Source: JACQFZ01 sp041485885 (GTDB lineage Bacteria > Pseudomonadota > Gammaproteobacteria > Acidiferrobacterales > Sulfurifustaceae). From it: 64,000 nucleotides of DNA. The position numbers were made by a program, and so were the translations under genes. Location: the NCBI GenBank assembly GCA_041485885.1, contig JBGPKL010000004.1:1-64000 (forward strand), written 5' to 3'. Below the pieces are notes generated by a model that saw nothing but the letters and a program-made list of their open reading frames with translations, searched no databases and was not told where the DNA came from. Of the stretch, positions 58,332 to 64,000 are shown in pieces. Within the stretch, counting starts at the first letter, position 1, and each line of letters starts with the position of its first letter.

Positions 58332-59575
58332 GCGAGCGGCAGGTGCCGACGGCTGGTCCGCTCGCGGGCGTCAAAGTCATTGACCTTACGCAAGTGCTCG
58401 CCGGCCCGTATTGCACGTTGCTCCTCGCAGACCTTGGCGCCGACGTGATCAAGGTCGAGCCCATCGACGGCGATACCACGCGCACAACGAAACCGTTCTT
58501 CGAGGACGATGATAAGCATTACTTCGGCGGATACTTTCAAAGCACGAATCGCAACAAGGCGAGCGTCGCGATCGATTTGAAGCAGCCCGCCGGCCGCGAA
58601 ATTCTGCGGCGCCTGGTGCGCGACGCGAATGTATTAGTCGAAAACTTCCGCGTCGGCGTGATGGAGCGCCTCGATCTCGCCTACGAGCAACTGCGCCAAA
58701 TTAATCCGCGCCTCGTTTACGCGTGCATACGCGGTTTCGGCGATCCGCGTACGGGCGCGAGTCCGTATGCCGAGTGGCCCGCGTTCGATATCGTCGCGCA
58801 GGCGATGGGCGGCCTGATGGGCATCACCGGCCCGGCCCCGGGGCAACCGTGCAAAGTCGGGCCCGGCATCGGCGATATCTACCCGGCGACACTGCTTGCC
58901 TTCGGCATCGTCACGGCGTTGCGCCACGCGGAGCGCACCGGCGAAGGTCAGTTCGTCGACGTCGCGATGTACGACGGTATCCTCGCGCTGTGCGAGCGCC
59001 TCGCGTACCAATATTCCTACACCGGCGAGATTCCGCGGCAGCTGGGCAACAGCCATCCACTGGTCGTCCCGTTCGACGTTTTTAAAACGAAAGACGGTTG
59101 GGTCGCCATCGCGGCGCCGCGCGATCCGCAGTGGGCCGAACTTTGCCGCCGCATCGCGCGTCCCGAACTCGCCGACGATCCGCGCTTTCGGTTGCGCGAT
59201 GATCGCATGCAGCATGCCGACGAAGTCCGCCAACTCGTGAGCGAATGGACCGCCTCACGCACGAACCGCGAAGTCATGGAAACGCTCGGCGGCTTCGTGC
59301 CCGCCGGCCCGGTCAACACCGTCGCCGACATCTTCGCCGACCCGCACGTCATGGCGCGCAACATGCTCGTGAGCCTGGAGCATCCCGGAAGCAGTCGCCG
59401 CGGCACCTTCGCTGGCACGCCGGTGAAGTTCACTAGTACGCCGCCCGGTTTGCCGCGACGCGCGCCCCTGTTGGGGGAACACACCGCCGTTGTGCTGCGC
59501 GATCTCGGTTACAGCGACGCGCAGCTCAACGAGCTAGCTAGCGCTCACGTTATTCGCCGCGGTGAGACGCGATAG
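58328..59575 (+). CDS. CaiB/BaiF family CoA-transferase
   Basis: 415 residues from ATG 58328, overlapping the MaoC stop (ATGA). Class III CoA-transferase signatures are GVKVIDLTQVLAGPYCTLLL, DLGADVIKVEP, NRNKASVAIDLKQPAGREIL and VENFRVGVMERLDLAYEQL. The catalytic Asp lies in GPGIGDIYPATLLAFGIVTA, followed by GEGQFVDVAMYDGILALCE. It swaps CoA between acids, probably activating the pathway's starting acid. With MmgE/PrpD, MaoC and acyl-CoA dehydrogenase it makes a small CoA-based catabolic operon of unknown substrate. Confidence 0.92.
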   Translation: MSERQVPTAGPLAGVKVIDLTQVLAGPYCTLLLADLGADVIKVEPIDGDTTRTTKPFFEDDDKHYFGGYFQSTNRNKASVAIDLKQPAGREILRRLVRDANVLVENFRVGVMERLDLAYEQLRQINPRLVYACIRGFGDPRTGASPYAEWPAFDIVAQAMGGLMGITGPAPGQPCKVGPGIGDIYPATLLAFGIVTALRHAERTGEGQFVDVAMYDGILALCERLAYQYSYTGEIPRQLGNSHPLVVPFDVFKTKDGWVAIAAPRDPQWAELCRRIARPELADDPRFRLRDDRMQHADEVRQLVSEWTASRTNREVMETLGGFVPAGPVNTVADIFADPHVMARNMLVSLEHPGSSRRGTFAGTPVKFTSTPPGLPRRAPLLGEHTAVVLRDLGYSDAQLNELASAHVIRRGETR

Positions 59576-59633
59576 GGACTTAAGCTCTCCCCAACCGAAA
59601 CGACTATTCGCCGAAGGTCTGTATGAGGAGAAC

Positions 59634-60167
59634 ATGCAAATTTCCAGCCTACCTACTGATAATCTGTACAAGTTCATAGCTCTGTTCGGCCTTGTTCTAA
59701 CGGTCACGTCGCTAGTATTTCTTGATTTTTCGTTCGATCGCTTTACCACCGAGCAGTTGAAAATTGAGCTGGTGCAAGAGAAATCAAAACAAGCGCACTT
59801 AAAGGCAGATCAGGCATTTCGCGAAGCAAACGCATCAAAAGGCGGAAAATCACAAAGCGAGAAACTGTGGCAAGAATTCAAAGACCGCAGTTTCGAGGCT
59901 ATTGATACTTCTTCAAATGCGATGGGAATGATTCGCGGTCAGAATCTTCTGGGGCAGCAGGCACTACTCCGTCTTGACGTTTTGACCGTTCTCTCGTTCG
60001 TTGGACTTGTTTGTATAGTGCTTGGTTTCAATTTGTGGTATTGGAAATTACAGAGATTTATCGATTTGGAGATAAAGCGGAAATCAGCAGAGGCTTTGGT
60101 CGATTCAGATAGTACATCTGCGACTAGGCGAACCGCGACGCCTCGTTCGCTGCGATCACGCGCTTGA
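59634..60167 (+). CDS. Two-helix membrane protein of unknown function
   Basis: ATG 59634 is preceded by GAGGAG; an upstream frame to 59562 overlaps the CaiB end and is rejected. The 177-residue product has membrane helices at ~15-35 (FIALFGLVLTVTSLVFLDF) and ~121-142 (LDVLTVLSFVGLVCIVLGFN). Between them is a charged helix (LKIELVQEKSKQAHLKADQA), probably periplasmic coiled coil. Its DNA is AT-richer than its neighbours, suggesting later acquisition. No family is recognised. Confidence 0.65.
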   Translation: MQISSLPTDNLYKFIALFGLVLTVTSLVFLDFSFDRFTTEQLKIELVQEKSKQAHLKADQAFREANASKGGKSQSEKLWQEFKDRSFEAIDTSSNAMGMIRGQNLLGQQALLRLDVLTVLSFVGLVCIVLGFNLWYWKLQRFIDLEIKRKSAEALVDSDSTSATRRTATPRSLRSRA

Positions 60168-60292
60168 GCAGGTGTCGGTTAGGATGAGCACCGCGAACCG
60201 AGGGAGTATCGCGCGTAGTGTCTTTGCTTCGTGTTCCATGTCGTGAGCATCGTCTGCTACGATAGTGGATAGGCACTACCAGGAATGACGCA

Positions 60293-60478
60293 ATGTCCGT
60301 GTCGGTAAAATCGTTAGGTCTCGATCGTCTCGGCGTGGAAGAGCGCCTGACGTTGGTAGAAGAGTTGTGGGACAGTATCGCGGCGGACAGCGCAGCCGTG
60401 CCGCTCACCGACGCTCAGCGAGTGGAGCTTGACCGCCGAATCGCCGAGCACGACGCGAAGAACGCCGCGTTGGTTTAG
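60293..60478 (+). CDS. TIGR02574-type antitoxin, C-terminus altered by a deletion
   Basis: 61 residues. LDRLGVEERLTLVEELWDSI, VPLTDAQRVELDRRIAEHDA is the signature of the addiction-module component (TIGR02574) antitoxins that pair with ParE/RelE toxins. Normal members continue with a WEEV-type tail after the EHDA block; here it ends AKNAALV at a stop. The toxin's 5' part is also missing immediately after, so one deletion removed both the end of the antitoxin and the start of the toxin. Confidence 0.75.
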   Translation: MSVSVKSLGLDRLGVEERLTLVEELWDSIAADSAAVPLTDAQRVELDRRIAEHDAKNAALV

Positions 60479-60480
60479 GC

Positions 60481-60690
60481 GCCGAGTTTGTCGCCGAAGT
60501 CGATCGTGCCGTCCGTATTGCGGCGGAAACTCCAGAACGCTTTCCCTTGATGCTCCGCGATATCCGCTGCGTTCGTATGCGCCGCTTTCCATATTCTGTG
60601 TTCTTTCGTGCGGAATCCGAGCGTATCACTGTTCTGGCGGTTTTCCATGCGCGCCGAGATCCCGTGCAGTGGCAGCGACGCGGCGCGTGA
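60481..60690 (+). pseudogene. ParE/RelE-type toxin lacking its N-terminus
   Basis: The frame starting directly after the antitoxin stop reads AEFVAEVDRAVRIAAETPER, RCVRMRRFPYSVFFRAESER, ITVLAVFHARRDPVQWQRR, the standard C-terminal two-thirds of ParE-fold toxins paired with TIGR02574 antitoxins. The usual first ~25-30 residues and start codon are absent, so it should be inactive. It ends at TGA 60688-60690. Confidence 0.7.
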
Positions 60691-60761
60691 TTTATGAGGA
60701 TGAATACGGCGGGGTCGAGCGATCCGAAACGACAATCGACAGCAGAAAACGCTACTTCGTG

Positions 60762-61511
60762 CTATCGCACCTTGAGATTCATCGGGACCGCTGGTGGGAC
60801 GTCTGTCATCACGGTGCCGTCAGTCCCCGTTGCGCTGAAACTGGTAAATCCAAAGTCGGTACCGGCGCCGCAATCGCGACGAAAAAAACCGATTCCGGGG
60901 TTGCCAGTCGTATACGTATTGTCCGTGACCCGAGTAATCGCGGCACCGTTGACGGATAGGGTAATCACATTTCCGATCATGGACGCGCTGAATGTGTCGC
61001 CATCCTTTAGTCCCGAGAAAGACCCGCCGCCTAGAACCGTGAAGTCACCAATGGGGCCATTCCATCTAACGACCTGTGCGTAGCCCCCGTCAAAGCTTAG
61101 GTTGCATTCATATCCCCGTGCGCTACGCGCCGAGTCCGCCGAACGCAACAGAAGTTCAACTTCGTGGCTGCAGCTTGAGTCAATCGAACCGATGAGATGC
61201 ACCTTTGCCGACGCCGATTGATTCGGCGAAAATCCGGAAAGGACGGCGTACGAGTCGTCGTAGCCGCCCGTGCCGGTTTGAGTGCCGTAGGCGATTCCGT
61301 TGCTCGTGGCGACTTTGGTCCAATCAAGGCCGACATGCGACCATACGCCGCCTTCTGAGATAGGGTTTTCGTTGCCATCGAAGTTGGTCGAGTAGTTCTG
61401 GGTGGCGGCGCTGGCGGACGATGCCGCGAGGAGTATCAACCAAGCCAGCAGCGATGCGGCGAAGTTTCTCCTTCGCTGCTCGCCGGGTCGAGAACGGTTG
61501 ATCAGACGCAT
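60762..61511 (-). CDS. Exported lectin/laminin-G-like domain protein, probably truncated at the C-terminus
   Basis: ATG 61509-61511 (MRLINRSRPGEQ) gives a signal peptide (AASLLAWLILLAASSASAAT). The 249-residue product has a beta-jellyroll pattern (NYSTNFDGNENPISEGGVWS; GYECNLSFDGGYAQVVRWNG; ITLSVNGAAITRVTDNTYTT; GIGFFRRDCGAGTDFGFTSF) like concanavalin/LamG-type domains. It ends DVPPAVPMNLKVR, which looks like the entry into a further Ig/fibronectin-type domain that is not present. It may therefore be the surviving N-terminal part of a longer secreted protein. Confidence 0.65.
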   Translation of the reverse strand: MRLINRSRPGEQRRRNFAASLLAWLILLAASSASAATQNYSTNFDGNENPISEGGVWSHVGLDWTKVATSNGIAYGTQTGTGGYDDSYAVLSGFSPNQSASAKVHLIGSIDSSCSHEVELLLRSADSARSARGYECNLSFDGGYAQVVRWNGPIGDFTVLGGGSFSGLKDGDTFSASMIGNVITLSVNGAAITRVTDNTYTTGNPGIGFFRRDCGAGTDFGFTSFSATGTDGTVMTDVPPAVPMNLKVR

Positions 61512-61559
61512 GTAGCCCTCCAGACGGATATACGTACCGAGAAGTCTAAACGCGTGCAT

Positions 61560-62082
61560 ACCGAACGCGCAAACGGCCTGTCTGCGGGTTTAGACCGCTG
61601 AGCGCTTTATCTCGCCGATTTACACGGGTGTGGGTCGGAAGGTTTGCGGAGGGGACCTCCGGCGTGTTCATGTAGGTGTTATCCGAGGTTTTGCGCAAAC
61701 GATTTTTCGTTCGTCGCTAGGCGTTGTAAAGGGGACGTAGCCTCAGCGGATGTCGGTTCGGTCAAGCGCAGCGAACTCAACAGAGTTGCAGTTGTTGCGC
61801 CGCTCCGGTCTGCATTGTGTTGGCGTGAGCAACGCCAGCTCCTCGAAGAATTTCGATGACTCGGAATCCGTCGATATCATGCGCTATCACCGACCGACGC
61901 GGCTACGTGTACCGCTGGATTGAGGTGAGGACGGTCACGTCGGTCGACTTGGCGCGAGGCGATAGACGCGGACGTTCGGGTCCGCTACGCTCCTTCCGGG
62001 CCATAGGTTCAAACAAGGTCGATAGAACACACAGTCAAATCGAAACCGCCATATGTGCTAAAGGCAACGGATCTCGACTACG
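61560..62082. other. ~520-bp intergenic region before the phosphatase gene
   Basis: I see no supportable gene or RNA here. All reading frames are short and lack family features. A GC-rich segment with dyad-like words (TCGGTCGACTTGGCGCGAGG near 61940-61960; CCGGCGTG/CACG elsewhere) is present but not distinctive. It may be decayed sequence. Confidence 0.5.
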
Positions 62083-62685
62083 GTGCTTTACCTTCTTCGT
62101 CATGGCGAAACTGAATGGAATCGGATGAAGCGCAGGCAGGGTCGGGTCGATTCGCCGTTGACGGCGCTCGGCGTTACGCAGGCCAAGGCGTGCGGCCTGG
62201 TGCTTCGCAAAGAAATATCGGATTTATCCGAAGCCGTCTTGTACACCAGTCCGCTCGGACGGGCGCGAACGACGGCCGAGATAATTCGAGCTTGTCTCGA
62301 TCTCCCGCCGGATCGTGTGGTCGTCGAGGAATGTCTGGCGGAGCATGATTACGGCGAGTGGCAGGGATTGACCAACGACCAAGTCGATGCGCTTTACCCG
62401 GGCTTGCGTGCCCAACGCGAGCGCGACAAGTGGAACTACGTCGTTCCCGGCGGCGAGAGCTACGCAATACTGGAACGGCGGCTCTTGCCGTGGATGACGT
62501 CGCATCGCGAAGCGACCACCGCCATCGCCGTCGTTCACGATATGGTTAGTCGCGTGCTGCGCGGTATCTATCTTGCGCTCGAGCCGTCTCAGACACTCGT
62601 GCTCGATCACCCCCATAGCCGGATATATAAGTTGTCGAACGGCGATGTTTCGGTGCTCGACGCGCAAGCGCACTGTTCTCAGTAG
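62083..62685 (+). CDS. Histidine phosphatase (phosphoglycerate-mutase-like) family protein
   Basis: 200 residues from a GTG start. YLLRHGETEWN is the catalytic RHG motif (phospho-His7), SPLTALGVTQAKACG follows, LYTSPLGRARTTAEIIRA carries the second Arg, AEHDYGEWQGLTNDQVDALY is the Glu region, and AVVHDMVSRVLRG holds the second catalytic His. This is the CobC/GpmB-like branch. Substrates vary from sugar phosphates to alpha-ribazole phosphate and cannot be decided here. No cobalamin genes are nearby. Confidence 0.88.
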   Translation: MLYLLRHGETEWNRMKRRQGRVDSPLTALGVTQAKACGLVLRKEISDLSEAVLYTSPLGRARTTAEIIRACLDLPPDRVVVEECLAEHDYGEWQGLTNDQVDALYPGLRAQRERDKWNYVVPGGESYAILERRLLPWMTSHREATTAIAVVHDMVSRVLRGIYLALEPSQTLVLDHPHSRIYKLSNGDVSVLDAQAHCSQ

Positions 62686-62736
62686 GCGCGAGCGAGCGGG
62701 ACGCGCGCAAATAGGTGCGCGTCCCGCCGCAAGCGT

Positions 62737-64000
62737 TCAACCGACCCCGAACACTTCGACGCTGCGGATTCCCGCTAGCAAGCCGCCTTGCGCCACGACG
62801 GTCTGCGCGCCGGTGGTCGGCTCGATGCGGATGAGCTTGTCTCCCGCCATGTCGACGACCAGGATTTTGCCGTTGGCGTCAACTGCGATGTCGACCGGTG
62901 ATTTCAAATGGCCGCCCGCGGAAATCACGTGCTGATGACCGTTCGCCGGGTCGACGTGGATCACCGCGTCGGCGCCGAAATCGACGACGAGCAAGTGACC
63001 GTCCTTCGACAACGCAATACCGCTCGGGCTGATCAGGTGCCCGCCTTGCGACACCACGGTCTCGGCGCCGGTGTTCTTGTCGACACGAATCACCATCGGC
63101 GTGCCGAGATGGCTGACGTAGAAGTGCCCGTCCTTGCCGATCACTACGCCGGTCGGCCCATCGCCGAAGTGAGTGCCGGTGTTGAACTTGGTAATCGTGC
63201 CGTTGTCGTGATCGACGAGGAACAAACCGCTCGGTGTCGCCGACGGAAGATTGACCACCGCGTACCTGCCGTCCGCGCGTACCGCCGCGTCCTGATACAA
63301 CCAGCCGTTGTTGATGATGACATGCTGCGCGCCGCTCGCGGGAACGACATGAATCACTTTTCCGCTGTCGGTGACGACGACGATGTGTGGATGCGCGTCG
63401 AACGCGATGCCGAGCGCGTTCTGGATGTCGCCGCCCTCGGTGATGATGCTCGCCGCCGCGCTGATCGGATCGACGCGCACCACGCGGTTACCCGTGCCGA
63501 CCACGATGTCGCCGCGCTTAAGCGCCGGCTCCGGCGGTTTGGTGGGCGCTAGCACGTGCACCCAACTTGCCACCGACGGTACGCCGCGCTGGTTCACCAC
63601 GAACAGCATGTAGTAACCGGGCGGCACCAGGTTCGGATTCTCCGGCATGTGCGCGTTTAGTTTGCACACGCCGCTACGACGAAACGGTATGTCGACCAAT
63701 CGCTGATCGCTGTCGTACGAGTGCGTCGTCGCCATCGGCCGGATCAAACTGATCCACTTGATGTCGCCGGCGTTCGGCACGTGCACGGTGAACGACGCAC
63801 CGAGCGTGACCTGCTGCGGCGCTTGCTCGATGCACGGACGCGGGCCGCGGAACAGATACGGCGGATGATAGATTTCGATTCGCATCTCGTCGTTACGCCG
63901 GCTCGGGTTGGAGCCGGCGGTCAGCACGCGCGCGTCCGGTAGCAACAGCGCGACCGAGTGATACATGCGCGGCACGCGCGCCCGCGCGCCGGTCAGCCAG
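62737..64000 (-). CDS. Galactose-oxidase-like (DUF1929) domain fused to NHL-type beta-propeller (5' end outside window)
   Basis: The frame is open to the right edge (it reads WLTGARARVPRMYHSVALLL at the border), so the gene starts beyond it. The first ~135 residues are a galactose/glyoxal-oxidase C-terminal domain: RMYHSVALLLPDARVLTAGS, YHPPYLFRGPRP and ATTHSYDSDQRLVDIPF. The His in YHS and in THS match the two copper-binding His of galactose oxidase. The remaining ~260 residues form repeated NHL-like blades (HLISPSGIALSKDGHLLVVD; HLKSPVDIAVDANGKILVVD). Fusion of a copper-radical oxidase domain with an NHL propeller suggests an extracellular enzyme or carbohydrate-binding protein. Confidence 0.85.
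   Translation of the reverse strand, partial: WLTGARARVPRMYHSVALLLPDARVLTAGSNPSRRNDEMRIEIYHPPYLFRGPRPCIEQAPQQVTLGASFTVHVPNAGDIKWISLIRPMATTHSYDSDQRLVDIPFRRSGVCKLNAHMPENPNLVPPGYYMLFVVNQRGVPSVASWVHVLAPTKPPEPALKRGDIVVGTGNRVVRVDPISAAASIITEGGDIQNALGIAFDAHPHIVVVTDSGKVIHVVPASGAQHVIINNGWLYQDAAVRADGRYAVVNLPSATPSGLFLVDHDNGTITKFNTGTHFGDGPTGVVIGKDGHFYVSHLGTPMVIRVDKNTGAETVVSQGGHLISPSGIALSKDGHLLVVDFGADAVIHVDPANGHQHVISAGGHLKSPVDIAVDANGKILVVDMAGDKLIRIEPTTGAQTVVAQGGLLAGIRSVEVFGVG

Overview
The window is chromosomal DNA from a GC-rich Gram-negative bacterium. Two-membrane envelope genes (TolC/RND pump, OmpA and ExbB/ExbD families), an ECF sigma/anti-sigma pair, a BoxR-type aromatic regulator and a LivH/LivM-LivG/LivF transporter suggest an aerobic beta- or gammaproteobacterium, probably from soil or groundwater; the genus cannot be named from sequence alone. 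No rRNA, complete tRNA or CRISPR array was found.

Positions 1-6.7 kb are a mobile graveyard. It opens with the 3' end of an Rhs polymorphic toxin whose tip looks like an L,D-transpeptidase-fold (Tlde1/DUF2778) domain, followed by an overlapping lipoprotein that is the likely immunity protein. A displaced second Rhs tip with an M23-peptidase HxH motif follows, with its own exported partner. Then come HigB/HigA-like and HicA/HicB toxin-antitoxin pairs, a 3' fragment of tRNA-Lys (probable att site), three decayed tyrosine integrases and a truncated MscS gene.

Positions 6.7-31.05 kb hold the centrepiece: eleven co-directional genes, mostly tightly packed. They encode a small exported coiled-coil protein, two large TPR proteins, a small TPR lipoprotein, a small exported unknown, an ExbB/TolQ channel, two ExbD/TolR proteins, a TonB-like AgmX/PglI protein with a cytoplasmic coiled coil, a ~3,066-residue DUF11-repeat surface protein, and a 1,695-residue protein with three OmpA domains joined to a predicted outer-membrane barrel. 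This reads as a proton-motive-force-driven envelope machine with its own surface protein and peptidoglycan-anchored barrel, and is the best candidate for an undescribed system. A second tRNA-Lys 3' fragment lies just beyond its last gene, so the block may be an island bounded by att sites.

Positions 31.4-49.3 kb are more ordinary: panB; a CHRD protein; an ECF sigma factor with its anti-sigma factor, divergent from a Tat-exported metallophosphoesterase and a cupredoxin; a REC-GGDEF-EAL regulator; a hydroxycinnamate/aromatic uptake and CoA-activation cluster (BoxR-like regulator, SDR, feruloyl-CoA synthase-like ligase, substrate-binding protein, divergent LivH, LivMG fusion, LivF); and three small envelope proteins.

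Positions 49.4-64 kb hold a MarR-TolC-RND efflux operon with no adaptor gene, an acyl-CoA cluster (MmgE/PrpD, MaoC, acyl-CoA dehydrogenase, MaoC, CaiB/BaiF) in which a palindromic repeat has split one gene junction with a 15-bp duplication, a toxin-antitoxin locus with a deletion across its junction, a histidine phosphatase, and a galactose-oxidase-like/NHL fusion running off the right edge.
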